Of a stretch of 64,000 bases of DNA, positions 1 through 8,587 are shown one piece after another (position 1 is the stretch's first letter; the number at the start of each line of letters is the position of its first letter). The translations under genes and the position numbers were made by a program. The DNA comes from Burkholderia paludis (lineage in GTDB: Bacteria; Pseudomonadota; Gammaproteobacteria; Burkholderiales; Burkholderiaceae): the NCBI RefSeq assembly GCF_000732615.1, contig NZ_JPGL01000045.1, forward strand, positions 17,177 through 81,176. The letters are read 5' to 3'. Under the pieces are notes generated by a model. That model searched no databases and was not told the origin of the DNA. It was given only the letters and a program-made list of their open reading frames with translations.

Positions 1-491
1 AGATCGAGCGGATTCCTGTCGACCGGCGCGATCGTGTTCTTGCCGAATGCGCGATCATCCTGCAACTGCACGAAGAACTGCCAGTGCGAACCGAGATGCG
101 CATCGGCGTGCACTTCGACGCGCTGGATCAGGTACGTATCCGATTGCGCGGAACCGATGCCGAACAGCGGCGCGTCGTTGGTTTCCAGGCGCTCGCGCAG
201 GTTCACGCCGAGCGACAGGTACGACGCCGGATCGTTGCCGAGCGGGATGTACTTCAGGCCGTCGAGCGGCGCGCGCGGCACGCACGGATTCGCGAGCGCC
301 GACCAGTCTTCCTGCCAGCGGTTGAACAGCACGGCCGGCCGCGCGGCCGGGCACGCCGACGCGCTCGCGCCGCCGGCGGCGGCCGGCGCCGATTCCGCCC
401 GCGCCGCATCGACGCTCGCGAACAGCAGCCCGGCCACCACCGACGCGCGCGCAACGCGGTCGAGACGCGCCCCGCCCCGCCGCGCAATCAT
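1..491 (-). CDS. Alginate-export family outer-membrane porin (N-terminal part, cut by window edge)
   Basis: Only the first ~163 residues lie in the window. A signal peptide (start MIARRGG, hydrophobic core VVAGLLFASV, AxA-type cleavage after DAARA) is followed by a mature start that describes 'LKYIPLG...YLSLGVNLRERLE' and 'LIQRVEVHADAHLG', the pattern of the alginate-export (AlgE-like) beta-barrel family, which is widespread in Burkholderia for uptake or export of many small solutes, not only alginate. Its ATG overlaps the stop of the DUF1275 gene by 4 bp, so it is the last visible gene of the operon that starts at 4662. Substrate unknown; the barrel and C-terminus are outside the window. Confidence 0.72.
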   Translation of the reverse strand, partial: MIARRGGARLDRVARASVVAGLLFASVDAARAESAPAAAGGASASACPAARPAVLFNRWQEDWSALANPCVPRAPLDGLKYIPLGNDPASYLSLGVNLRERLETNDAPLFGIGSAQSDTYLIQRVEVHADAHLGSHWQFFVQLQDDRAFGKNTIAPVDRNPLD

Positions 492-1183
492 GCACGCTCC
501 GGCGCGGCCGGCCGGGCGGACATGCCCGTGCATGCCGCCAGCGCCACGAGTGCGCCGGCCGGCGCGAGCAGCGCCCAGAACCCGGCCTGGCGATAACCCA
601 GCGCACCGGCCGCCGCGCCGAGTGCGAACGCGACGATCGCCGGCCACATCTTCGCGAAGCGCGCACGCGCCGCGGCGCGCACGCTGTCGGGCGTGCCGGC
701 GGACAGCAGGTCGACGACGTCGAGAATCGCCTGCGTGACGTTGCCGGTCATCACCGTGTTCGGCACGCCGGTGCGCGCGATCACGCGCGGATGCGCGTTC
801 TGCACGCCCATCGCGAACGTGCCGACGATGCCGGTCAGCAGCACCGGCAGGCCGTCGGACTGGATGACGGGCGACGCCCACACGCCGGCCGCGCAGAAGC
901 CGAGCAGCAGCAAGCCCTGGACCGCATGCAGCGCACGCGCGCCCTGCCAGGCCGGCCGCCCGGCAAACGCGCGTGCGATCAGGCTGCTCGCGACCACCCC
1001 GCACACGAACGCCGGAAACACGCTGAGCTTCAGCAGGACGCCCTGCCCGAACCCCGCGGCGCCCGCGCCGATCAGCACGAAGTTGCCGGTCACGTGCGCG
1101 GTGAAAAGGCCGAACAGCGCGACGAAGCTCAGCGTGTCGACGAAGCCGGCCACCGCGGCAAGGATCGTGTCCTCGTGCTTCAT
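488..1183 (-). CDS. YoaK/DUF1275 family membrane protein
   Basis: A 231-residue inner-membrane protein with about six hydrophobic segments. The first helix carries a family-typical FVDTLSFVALFGLFTAHVTGN stretch (shown here as FVDTL, then LFTAHVTGN), and a second conserved block is NTVMTGNVTQAILD near residue 160. These are the conserved TGN motifs of DUF1275 (YoaK) proteins, whose biochemical role is not established. ATGA overlaps at both ends (with the VOC gene upstream and the alginate-export gene downstream) point to translational coupling in one operon. Start chosen at MKHEDTILA because it forms the overlap and begins the family alignment. Confidence 0.85.
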   Translation of the reverse strand: MKHEDTILAAVAGFVDTLSFVALFGLFTAHVTGNFVLIGAGAAGFGQGVLLKLSVFPAFVCGVVASSLIARAFAGRPAWQGARALHAVQGLLLLGFCAAGVWASPVIQSDGLPVLLTGIVGTFAMGVQNAHPRVIARTGVPNTVMTGNVTQAILDVVDLLSAGTPDSVRAAARARFAKMWPAIVAFALGAAAGALGYRQAGFWALLAPAGALVALAACTGMSARPAAPERA

Positions 1184-2097
1184 CGCGCCGCGCCCGCGTG
1201 GATCTCCGCGATATAGCCGCCCGGGAACCGGACCAGCGCCGCGTCGCGGCCGTCCGACGTGTACTGCGGCACGAGCACGCTCACGCCCGCGGCCTGCGCG
1301 CGCTTCAGCGTCGCGGCGAGATCGGGCACCTCGTAGCCGGTCATCTCGCGGCCGAACGGGTACGGCAGATGGCCGTCCGTCGCGAGCACGGTCATCCTGC
1401 CGAAGCCGGATTCGATGCGGATGCGGCGATACGTGTCGCCCGGCCGGCCGATCTCGACGCCCGGGGCGTTGCGAACGTCCGACACGACCTTGCCGTGCGA
1501 GAACGCGACGAAGTCGCGCACCAGCGTGTCGGCGCTTTCCGGCGACACGTACACGCGGTTCTCGGGCACGGTCTCCAGCGCGTCGTAATGCGGCGCCTCG
1601 GTGTGCCAGTAGAGCTGCATGTTCACGCCGCCCGGCCAGCGGATGATCGCGTCGCGGCCGATCGGATCGGGGAACGTGTCGACGACCACGTCCGCGCCGT
1701 GCGCACGCGCCGACTTCATCGCGACATCGAGATCGGTGACGAGATAGCCGGTGCGCTCCGAACAGAACGGATACGGAATCGGCGTCTTGAAGCCGAACAC
1801 CGAGATCGTGCCGGCCGGCGTGAGCACCAGTTGCGACATCGTCTGGCTCGGCGTGGGCGTGACCTGGAACACGCCCTGCTTCGATTTCTTGCCGCCGAAC
1901 GTCGCGACGAAGCTGTCGGTGAATCGGTCGAAATCGTCGGGCGGCACGCACACGTGGGTCGTGTCGTACTGCGGGCCAACCGCCACGGCCGGCGTCGCGA
2001 CGGCCTTCGCGGCCGGAGTCTTCGCGAAGGCGACGGGCGCGACGGCAAGCCCTCCCGCGATCATCACGGCGAGCAACACGGATCGAATGGTTTTCAT
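1180..2097 (-). CDS. Secreted VOC (glyoxalase-fold) protein, two domains
   Basis: 305 residues with a clear signal peptide (MKTIRSVLLAVMIAGGLAVAPVAFA) and two vicinal-oxygen-chelate repeats: one around residues 40-160 ending in WPGGVNMQLYWH, the other around 170-300 ending in FPGGYIAEIHAG. VOC proteins use betaalphabetabetabeta units to hold a metal and act on vicinal oxygen substrates or serve as binding proteins; this one would act in the periplasm, which is unusual for the fold. The ATG at 2097 is preferred over the one 30 bp upstream because AGGA sits about 9 bp before it and because it opens the signal peptide. Neighbours suggest a shared small-molecule pathway; substrate not inferable. 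Confidence 0.78.
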   Translation of the reverse strand: MKTIRSVLLAVMIAGGLAVAPVAFAKTPAAKAVATPAVAVGPQYDTTHVCVPPDDFDRFTDSFVATFGGKKSKQGVFQVTPTPSQTMSQLVLTPAGTISVFGFKTPIPYPFCSERTGYLVTDLDVAMKSARAHGADVVVDTFPDPIGRDAIIRWPGGVNMQLYWHTEAPHYDALETVPENRVYVSPESADTLVRDFVAFSHGKVVSDVRNAPGVEIGRPGDTYRRIRIESGFGRMTVLATDGHLPYPFGREMTGYEVPDLAATLKRAQAAGVSVLVPQYTSDGRDAALVRFPGGYIAEIHAGAAR

Positions 2098-2123
2098 GAC
2101 AGGTTTTCCTGGTTGTTTCATCG

Positions 2124-2585
2124 TCATCGGGTGGTGCGGCCGTCGCCGGCCGGATGCTTCGCATCGGCGAGCAGGGTCGCGAGCACGAGTGCCGCGATCA
2201 GCCCGAGATGTTCGAAAAAGCTGTTGAGCGCCGTGAAATGCGCGGGGCCCGTGCGGTTCCAGAAGTCGTTCGCCACCGCCATCGCGACCAGCGTCAGCAC
2301 GCCGAGGCCGCCGGCGCCGAGCCACGTGAAGCGGCCCAGCAGGATGCACAGCGAACCGGCAATCTCGACCGCGATCGCGAACGCCGCCCACAGTGCGGGC
2401 GGATGCAGGCCGAAATGCGCCTGCTCCGCCACCGCGCCGTCGAAATCCAGCGCCTTCGCGACGCCGCCGATCAGGTACGCGGACACCAGCGCGAGACGCG
2501 CGAGCGGCAGGACCCACGGCTGCGCCAGCAGCGCGTGGACCCACGCCGGGTTGCCGGTGCCGCCGGGGTTGGTCGGAGCCGCCAT
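2124..2585 (-). CDS. DoxX family membrane protein
   Basis: 153 residues, four predicted transmembrane helices, with the DoxX signatures 'RLALVSAYLIGGVAKALDF', 'IAVEIAGSLCILLGRF' and 'NDFWNRTGP' near the middle, and 'FFEHLGLIAALVLATLL' at the end. DoxX relatives are small membrane components of quinone-linked redox processes, though most bacterial members have no tested function. The gene begins 1 bp after the stop of the amidohydrolase and ends 26 bp before the VOC start, so it is inside the same operon. Start ATG follows directly on the upstream stop, typical of coupling. Confidence 0.84.
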   Translation of the reverse strand: MAAPTNPGGTGNPAWVHALLAQPWVLPLARLALVSAYLIGGVAKALDFDGAVAEQAHFGLHPPALWAAFAIAVEIAGSLCILLGRFTWLGAGGLGVLTLVAMAVANDFWNRTGPAHFTALNSFFEHLGLIAALVLATLLADAKHPAGDGRTTR

Positions 2586-2586
2586 G

Positions 2587-4476
2587 TCAGACCGCCCAGC
2601 ACGAGCAGCCGAACGCGCCCCAGAACCCCTTCGCGTCCGAGGTCGGCAACGCACTGCCCCACGCGCCCGCATGCGCATGCTGATGCACGTTGCACGCGTT
2701 CGCGCAGCCGCACATCGCGGCGGCCGCCGCGCGCTGCAGCGGTGCGCCGGCGCGCTGCGTCGCGCCCCAGCCGCCGTAACCGCCGTACTGGCGCACCGGC
2801 GACCAGTCCGGCATCGCCGGCGGAACCGGCGCATCGTGCGACGCGAACGGCCCCGCGCCCCACACGATCCTGCCGCCGACCACCGTCAGCAACGCGGACG
2901 TGTCGACGATCTCGTCCTCCGCGCAACTGAAGAAATCGCGATCCGGGACCACCAGGTCGGCAAGCTGCCCCACCGCGATGCGCCCCTTCCGCCCCTCCTC
3001 GTTCGAGAACCACGTCACGTACTCGGTCCACATGCGCAGCGCCGTCTCGCGGTCCAGCAGGTTGCGCTGCGGGTACAGGCGCAGCCCGCCGACCGTCCGG
3101 CCCGTCACGAGCCACGCGAGCGACACCCACGGGTTGTACGACGCCACCCGCGTCGCGTCGGTGCCGGCCGACACCTTGAGGCCCTTCGACAGCATCTTCG
3201 CGACCGGCGGCGTCGCCTCGGCCGCCTGTGCGCCGTAGCGCTCGACGAAGTATTCGCCCTGGTACGCCATCCGGTGCTGCACCGCGATGCCGCCGCCCAG
3301 CGCGGCGATGCGGTCCATCGAGCGCTCCGAGATCGTTTCCGCGTGATCGAAGAACCAGTTCAGGCCCGCGAGCGGGATGTCCCGGTCGACCTTCTCGAAC
3401 ACGTCGAGCGCGCGGCTGATCGTCTCGTCGTAAGTCGCATGCAGGCGCCACGGCCAGCGGTTCTGCGCGAGCACGCGCACGACGCCTTCGAGGTCGTCCT
3501 CCATCTGCGCCGGCAGATCCGGGCGCGCCACGCGGAAGTCCTCGAAATCGGCCGCCGAGAACACCAGCATCTCGCCCGCGCCGTTGTGGCGGAAGTAGTC
3601 GGTGCCGTCGTGATACTTCGTGCTCTTCGTCCAGTTCACGAAGTCTTCCTTCTCCGCATTCGGCTTCTGCGTGAACAGGTTGTACGCGATCCGGATCGTC
3701 ATCTCGCCCGCGTCGTGCAGCTTGCGGATCACCTCGTAATCGTCGGGGTAATTCTGCGACCCGCCGCCCGCGTCGATCACGCCGGTCACGCCGAGCCGGT
3801 TCAGCTCGCGCATGAAGTGGCGCGTCGAGTTGTACTGGTACTCGAACGGCAGCTTCGGCCCCTTCGCGAGCGTCGCGTAGAGGATCGTCGCGTTCGGGTT
3901 CGCGAGCAGCAGCCCGGTCGGGTTGCCCGCCGCGTCGCGCAGGATCGTGCCGCCCGGCGGCTCGGGCGTGTCCTTCGTGTAGCCGACCACGCGCAGCGCG
4001 GCCGCGTTCAGCAGCGCGCGGTCGTACAGGTGCAGGATGAACACCGGCGTATCGGGGGCGGCCGCGTTGAGTTCGTCGATCGTCGGCAGGCGCTTCTCGG
4101 CGAACTGGTGTTCGGTGAAGCCGCCGACCACGCGCACCCACTGCGGCGCCGGCGTGATCGCGACCTGCCGCTTCAGCATGTCCATCGCGACCGCGAGCGA
4201 GCGCACGCCGTCCCAGCGCAGCTCCATGTTGTAGTTCAGGCCGCCGCGGATCACGTGGCAGTGGTTGTCGATCAGGCCCGGCAGCGCGCTGCGGCCGCCG
4301 AGGTCGACGACCCGCGTCGCATCGCCGGCGAGCGGCATCACGTCCGCGTCGCGGCCGACCGCCACGAAGCGGCCGTCCTTGATCGCGACGGCCGTCGCGA
4401 CGGGGTTCGCGCGGTCGAGCGTCGTGATGCGGCCGTTGTGCAGGATCAGATCGGGTTGATTGTCAGTAGCGCTCAT
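2587..4476 (-). CDS. Metal-dependent amidohydrolase (YtcJ/AepA-like) with Cys/His-rich tail
   Basis: 629 residues. The amidohydrolase-3 fold is clear: N-terminal 'ILHNGRITTLD', a metal-binding 'LPGLIDNHCHV' (residues ~75-85), 'INDAGGGSQ'-like centre 'GVIDAGGGS', 'AGLNWFFDHAETI', and 'KVSAGTDATRV' with the conserved Asp. The C-terminus ends in 'GQLADLVV...' followed by an extra segment holding C589, C591, C595, H598, H600, H602, C624 and C626, a possible second metal site or redox motif. ATG at 4476 has GAGGA 6-7 bp upstream. Placed between a XapX gene (18-bp gap) and DoxX (1-bp gap). Probably cytoplasmic; likely hydrolyses an amide or cyclic amide, substrate unknown. Confidence 0.87.
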   Translation of the reverse strand: MSATDNQPDLILHNGRITTLDRANPVATAVAIKDGRFVAVGRDADVMPLAGDATRVVDLGGRSALPGLIDNHCHVIRGGLNYNMELRWDGVRSLAVAMDMLKRQVAITPAPQWVRVVGGFTEHQFAEKRLPTIDELNAAAPDTPVFILHLYDRALLNAAALRVVGYTKDTPEPPGGTILRDAAGNPTGLLLANPNATILYATLAKGPKLPFEYQYNSTRHFMRELNRLGVTGVIDAGGGSQNYPDDYEVIRKLHDAGEMTIRIAYNLFTQKPNAEKEDFVNWTKSTKYHDGTDYFRHNGAGEMLVFSAADFEDFRVARPDLPAQMEDDLEGVVRVLAQNRWPWRLHATYDETISRALDVFEKVDRDIPLAGLNWFFDHAETISERSMDRIAALGGGIAVQHRMAYQGEYFVERYGAQAAEATPPVAKMLSKGLKVSAGTDATRVASYNPWVSLAWLVTGRTVGGLRLYPQRNLLDRETALRMWTEYVTWFSNEEGRKGRIAVGQLADLVVPDRDFFSCAEDEIVDTSALLTVVGGRIVWGAGPFASHDAPVPPAMPDWSPVRQYGGYGGWGATQRAGAPLQRAAAAAMCGCANACNVHQHAHAGAWGSALPTSDAKGFWGAFGCSCWAV

Positions 4477-4494
4477 GAAGTGTCCTCGATGCAA

Positions 4495-4662
4495 TCAGAA
4501 GCCGAGCCAGTGGCGGACCGGTGCGACCGCCGCGACGCCGATCAGCATGCCGGCCAGCCCGACCAGGGCGATCAGCGGCGGTGCGGGCGAGCGCACCTTG
4601 ACCACGCTGTAGACGACGCCGACCAACGCGCCGGCGCCCAATGAAACTAGATACGATTCCAT
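4495..4662 (-). CDS. XapX domain protein, short (55 aa)
   Basis: A 55-residue hydrophobic protein, too short for most gene callers, reading MESYLVSLGAGALVGVVYS then 'KVRSPAPPLIALVGLAGMLIG' (split here for length). Two transmembrane helices joined by the family-typical RSPAPP loop define the XapX domain, a small membrane module of unknown function common in Burkholderia. It is the first gene of the minus-strand operon and faces the LysR gene across 113 bp that must hold both promoters. A homologous protein lies at 6689, so the window carries two copies on either side of the LysR and isochorismatase genes. Confidence 0.82.
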   Translation of the reverse strand: MESYLVSLGAGALVGVVYSVVKVRSPAPPLIALVGLAGMLIGVAAVAPVRHWLGF

Positions 4663-4775
4663 CCGCCCCTCCCGACTCGATTAGAATGACCCGCAATGCC
4701 GCCCGGGCGCCGTGCGCGGGCGGCGCGATCCGCCGCCGCCCCGTCGGCTTCGCTTTCCTGCCACGCTTTCCTGCC

Positions 4776-5699
4776 ATGCAACATCTTCCCGATCTCGAAG
4801 CCTGGGCCATCTTCGCGCGCGTCGCGGAGACCGGTTCGTTCGCCAAGGCCGCCGACCTGCTCGGCGTGTCGCAACCGACCGTGTCGAAAGCGATCGCGCG
4901 CCTCGAAAAGCGCCTCGGCTCGATGCTGCTGTACCGCACGTCGCGCAAGCTGTCGCTCACGCCCACCGGCGAGCTGCTGCGCGACCGCGCGATCCGGCTG
5001 CTCGCCGACGCCGAGCTGATCGAGGACGAAGCATCCGCGCACGCACTCGAACCGCATGGCCTCGTGCGCGTGAACGCGCCGATGTCGTTCGGGCTGCGCC
5101 ACCTGTCGCCGGTGCTGCCCGCGTTTCTCGAACGCTATCCGCGCGTCGACATCGACCTCGTGCTGACCGACCACTTCGTCGACATCGTGTCGGGCGGCTT
5201 CGACGTCGCGATCCGGATCGCCGAGCTGAACGACTCGTCGCTGCGTGCGCGACGCCTCTGCTCGGTACGCCGGCCGCTCGTCGCATCGCCCGCGTATCTC
5301 GACCGGCACGGCCGGCCGACCCATCCGGGCGAGCTCGACCAGCACGTGTGCCTGACCTACACGAACATCCCCACACCCGACTACTGGCGCTTTCGCCACG
5401 TCACGTCGAACGACGAATTCGGCGTACCCGTGCGCGGCCGCATCCGCACCAACAACGCGGACGTCATCGCCCCCGCGCTGGTCGCAGGCCACGGTCTCGC
5501 CCTGCAGCCGACGTTCCTGGTCTGGGATGCACTGCAACGCGGCGAGCTCGAGGAAGTGATGCACGACTGGAAAATCGCCGATATCAACGTCAACCTCGTG
5601 ACACCGCCGGGCATGCTGCGCGCCGCACGCGTGACGGCCCTGCTCGACTTCCTCGTCGAACATCTGTCCCACGCGCCGTGGGCGCTGCCGCCCGTCTGA
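4776..5699 (+). CDS. LysR-family transcriptional regulator
   Basis: 307 residues. Helix-turn-helix near residues 5-60: 'ARVAETGSFAKAADLLGVSQPTVSKAIARLE' pattern, followed by the LysR substrate-binding domain with 'GLVRVNAPMSFG' and 'YPRVDIDLVLTDHFVDIV', typical of the aromatic-responsive subgroup. The start at MQHLPDLE is chosen because it gives the standard LysR N-terminus; a 45-codon upstream extension has no family character. It is divergent from the XapX-amidohydrolase operon, so by the usual LysR arrangement it probably controls that operon and itself from the 113-bp gap. Effector unknown. Confidence 0.9.
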   Translation: MQHLPDLEAWAIFARVAETGSFAKAADLLGVSQPTVSKAIARLEKRLGSMLLYRTSRKLSLTPTGELLRDRAIRLLADAELIEDEASAHALEPHGLVRVNAPMSFGLRHLSPVLPAFLERYPRVDIDLVLTDHFVDIVSGGFDVAIRIAELNDSSLRARRLCSVRRPLVASPAYLDRHGRPTHPGELDQHVCLTYTNIPTPDYWRFRHVTSNDEFGVPVRGRIRTNNADVIAPALVAGHGLALQPTFLVWDALQRGELEEVMHDWKIADINVNLVTPPGMLRAARVTALLDFLVEHLSHAPWALPPV

Positions 5700-5721
5700 G
5701 CCCGCGACCGCCGGCGGCCCG

Positions 5722-6408
5722 CTACTTCGCCGGTACGGCCGGAATCGACTCGTGCGGCGTCGCGGTGCGCTGCGCCGCCTTGTGGACCATCGTGTACGCG
5801 TAGTCGACGCCCATCCCGTACGCGCCCGAGTGCTCCTTCGCGACCGCCATCACCGCGTCGTAGGTGTCGCGGCGCGCCCAGTCGCGCTGCCACTCGAGCA
5901 CGACCTGCTGCCAGGTGACGGGCACGACGCCGGCCTGGATCATCCGCTGCATCGCGAAGTCGTGCGCATCCTTCGACGTGCCGCCCGATGCATCCGCCAC
6001 CATGTAGATCTCGTAGTCGCCTTCGAGCATCGCGCTGAGCGCGAACGTCGTGTTGCAGACTTCGGTCCACAGGCCCGACACGACGACCTTCCTGCGGCCG
6101 TTCGCGGCCAGCGCGTCGCGCACCTTCTGGTCGTCCCACGAATTCATCGACGTGCGTTCGAGCGTCTTCTGGCCGGGAAACACGTCGAGCAGCTCGGGGT
6201 AGGTGTAACCCGAGAAGCTGTCGCTTTCGACCGTCGTGATCGTGGTCGGGATGTCGAACGCCTTCGCGGCCTTCGCGAGCCCGACGACGTTGTTCTTCAG
6301 CGTTTGCCGGTCGATCGACTGCACGCCGAACGCCATCTGCGGTTGCTGGTCGATGAAGATCAACTGGCTGTTCTCGGGGGTGAGGACTTCAAGCTTCGGG
6401 TTGCTCAT
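5722..6408 (-). CDS. Isochorismatase-family hydrolase (YcaC-like)
   Basis: 228 residues of the cysteine-hydrolase alpha/beta fold. The catalytic Asp is in 'LIFIDQQPQM' (D20) and the nucleophile in 'SGLWTEVCNTTF' (C118), preceded by the cis-peptide region VVVSGLWTE. The 'YPELLDVFPGQKTLERTSMNSWDD' region (split: YPELLDVFPG, then KTLERTSMNSW) matches YcaC-type members, which hydrolyse amides or related bonds of unknown natural substrates. ATG at 6408 has AAGG 12 bp upstream; an ATG 12 bp earlier is possible. Convergent with the LysR gene, 22 bp apart; its promoter lies in the 280-bp gap before 6689. Confidence 0.86.
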   Translation of the reverse strand: MSNPKLEVLTPENSQLIFIDQQPQMAFGVQSIDRQTLKNNVVGLAKAAKAFDIPTTITTVESDSFSGYTYPELLDVFPGQKTLERTSMNSWDDQKVRDALAANGRRKVVVSGLWTEVCNTTFALSAMLEGDYEIYMVADASGGTSKDAHDFAMQRMIQAGVVPVTWQQVVLEWQRDWARRDTYDAVMAVAKEHSGAYGMGVDYAYTMVHKAAQRTATPHESIPAVPAK

Positions 6409-6688
6409 GGCACGAATCATCCTTCTGGACAGGGAACGTTTGAGGCTTGCCTCGACCTGTAAACGGCGAGGAGCCGACTGTGCGTTGCTCCGGAACTGCG
6501 TCATCCGGTTGCAGCCATTTAATCGGAAAAGTCGCGGCTCGGACATCCAAGAAACGGAATCGATCGAATTCCGAAAGCGGGGTCTCTCCGAGGCGGTCCG
6601 CCCTTTTGTTCGGCACGGAAACCCGATACGCTTCCTGCACATTGGAGGCCCGCCGTTCGCCCCCCGACCGTCACGAGAGGTTTTCATC

Positions 6689-6949
6689 ATGAAGCCGTAT
6701 TTTCTGTCGCTGCTCGCCGGCATCCTCGCCGGCGTCATCTACGGCGCGCTCGGCGTGAACGCGCCGGCGCCGCCGGTCGTCGCGCTCCTCGGCCTGCTCG
6801 GCATGCTGGCCGGCGAACAGATCCTGCCGCTCGCGCGCCGGCTGCTGTCCGGCCACCGGCTGCCGGCCGCATGGCGCGATGCACAATGCGGCCAGCACCT
6901 GTTCGGCGCGCTGCCGGGCGCGGCCGCGAACGACCGCAAGCCGTCGTGA
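6689..6949 (+). CDS. XapX domain protein (86 aa)
   Basis: Two-helix membrane protein: 'MKPYFLSLLAGILAGVIYG' (start, first helix), then 'NAPAPPVVALLGLLGMLAGEQ' region (APAPP loop and second helix), matching XapX, followed by a 35-residue polar tail. A GAGAGG ribosome site sits 8-14 bp before the ATG. It is a paralogue of the 55-aa protein at 4495-4662: same helix-loop-helix layout with a (S/N)APAPP-type loop. It is followed 10 bp later by the Na+/H+ antiporter, so the two are probably co-transcribed. Function of XapX is not established. Confidence 0.84.
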   Translation: MKPYFLSLLAGILAGVIYGALGVNAPAPPVVALLGLLGMLAGEQILPLARRLLSGHRLPAAWRDAQCGQHLFGALPGAAANDRKPS

Positions 6950-6959
6950 CGCAAGGCTC

Positions 6960-8540
6960 ATGACCAACGTCGAACTGTTTCATTACCTGCTGCTGTTGAT
7001 CTGCGGCGCGGGCGCGCTCACCTGGCTCGCCGAACGGATCTCGATTCCACCGGCCGTCGTGCTGCTGCTCGGCGGTTGCGCGGTCGCCGTCGCCGGCAGG
7101 CGCGTGCCCGACATGGACCCGGCGCTGCTGCTCGCGGCCGTGCTGCCGCCGCTGCTGATGTCGAGCGGGTTCTATACCGCGTGGAAGGAATTCCGCCAGG
7201 AGCTCGCGTCGATCGCATCGCTCGCGCTCGGCGCGGTGGTGTTCACGACCGTCGCGGTCGCGCTGGCCGTGCATGCCGCGAACCCCGCGCTGCCGTGGGC
7301 CGCCTGCTTCACGCTCGGCGCGATCGTATCGCCGCCCGACGCGGTCGCGGCGAAAGCGATCCTGCAACGCCACCCGCTGCCCGCGCGGCTCGTCGCGGTG
7401 CTCGAAGGCGAAAGCCTCGTCAACGACGCGTCGGGCCTGCTGCTGTACCAGATGGCCGTCTCGGCCGCGCTCGCCGTGTCGATCACGGCGGCAAGCGCCA
7501 CCGGCCTGTTCTTCTCGCTGACGCTGATCGGCATCGCGGTCGGCCTCGCGTGCGGCCATGCGATGTGCTGGGTGCTGCCGCGGCTGCGCGACCCGATGCT
7601 CGGCATCGTCGTGACCTTCGCGATGGCATGGGGCAGTTACGGGATCGCGGAAGCCGTCGACGGCTCGGGCGTGCTGTCGGTCGTGACCTGCGGCCTCGTG
7701 CTCGGCGTGCGCCAGCATCGCGTATTCGACGCCGACATGCGGATCAAGGCGAAGGCGACATGGGAGGCGATCGTGTTCGTGCTCGACGCCCTCGTGTTCA
7801 TCCTGATCGGTCTCGCGCTGCACGCGATCCTCGCCCGCGTGAACCACGAAGGCGCGCTGCTGATCGCCGGCCTGCGCGTCGCGCTGCCCGCGACGGCCGC
7901 CGCGATCGGCGCGCGCGTCGTGTGGGTGTTCGTCGCGATGTGGCTGCCGGGCCGCCTGCGCGCGCCGCGCGCGGGCCGCCCGCCCTGGTCGTGGCGCGAG
8001 GCCGTCGTGCTCGGCTGGTCGGGCATGCGCGGCGTCGTGAGCCTCGCGGCCGCGATCGCGCTGCCAGGCAACTTTCCCGGCCGCGACCTGATCCTGTTCA
8101 GCACCTTCCTGCTGATCATCGCGACGCTGGTCGTGCAGGGCGGCACGCTCGCGCCGCTGATCCGCATGCTGAAGCTCGGCCCGGCCGCGCGGCACACGAT
8201 GTCCGAACACGCGGTACGCGCGCAGACGTTCGGCGCGGCGCTCGCCGAACTCGACGCGCTCGAACGGCGCGGATCGGACCTCGAACGCCAGTCGCTCGAG
8301 CGCCTGCTCGCCGAATACCGCAATCGCGTCGCGTTCAACGAACGCGCGCACCGCGACGGCGCCGAACCGGCCGGCGTGCGTGCGCGAATGCTGCGCGTCG
8401 AACTCGAACTCGTCGGCGTATCGCGCCGCGCGCTGCTCGACCTGCATCGCGACGGCAAGGTCGACGATACGGCGCTGCACCGGATCGAATCCGAACTCGA
8501 TTTCGAGGAGCTGCGCCTGCAGCGCCTGCTCGAACCGTAA
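6960..8540 (+). CDS. CPA1-family Na+/H+ antiporter
   Basis: 526 residues with about 12 membrane helices. Hallmarks are 'TLGAIVSPPDAVAA' (helix with the ion-binding Asp) and 'LEGESLVNDASGLLLY' (NDA/S motif), both diagnostic of NhaP/CPA1 exchangers, then 'GWSGMRGVVSLAAAIALP' near residue 360. After residue ~430 comes a ~95-residue cytoplasmic tail rich in Leu, Glu and Arg, likely helical and regulatory. The ATG at 6960 lies 10 bp after the XapX stop. The protein would exchange Na+ or K+ for protons at the inner membrane and so serve pH and salt homeostasis. Confidence 0.9.
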   Translation: MTNVELFHYLLLLICGAGALTWLAERISIPPAVVLLLGGCAVAVAGRRVPDMDPALLLAAVLPPLLMSSGFYTAWKEFRQELASIASLALGAVVFTTVAVALAVHAANPALPWAACFTLGAIVSPPDAVAAKAILQRHPLPARLVAVLEGESLVNDASGLLLYQMAVSAALAVSITAASATGLFFSLTLIGIAVGLACGHAMCWVLPRLRDPMLGIVVTFAMAWGSYGIAEAVDGSGVLSVVTCGLVLGVRQHRVFDADMRIKAKATWEAIVFVLDALVFILIGLALHAILARVNHEGALLIAGLRVALPATAAAIGARVVWVFVAMWLPGRLRAPRAGRPPWSWREAVVLGWSGMRGVVSLAAAIALPGNFPGRDLILFSTFLLIIATLVVQGGTLAPLIRMLKLGPAARHTMSEHAVRAQTFGAALAELDALERRGSDLERQSLERLLAEYRNRVAFNERAHRDGAEPAGVRARMLRVELELVGVSRRALLDLHRDGKVDDTALHRIESELDFEELRLQRLLEP

Positions 8541-8587
8541 CGCCCGGCGATGCCGCCGGCCCTCCCCCTTTTTCCCATGGAACTGCA

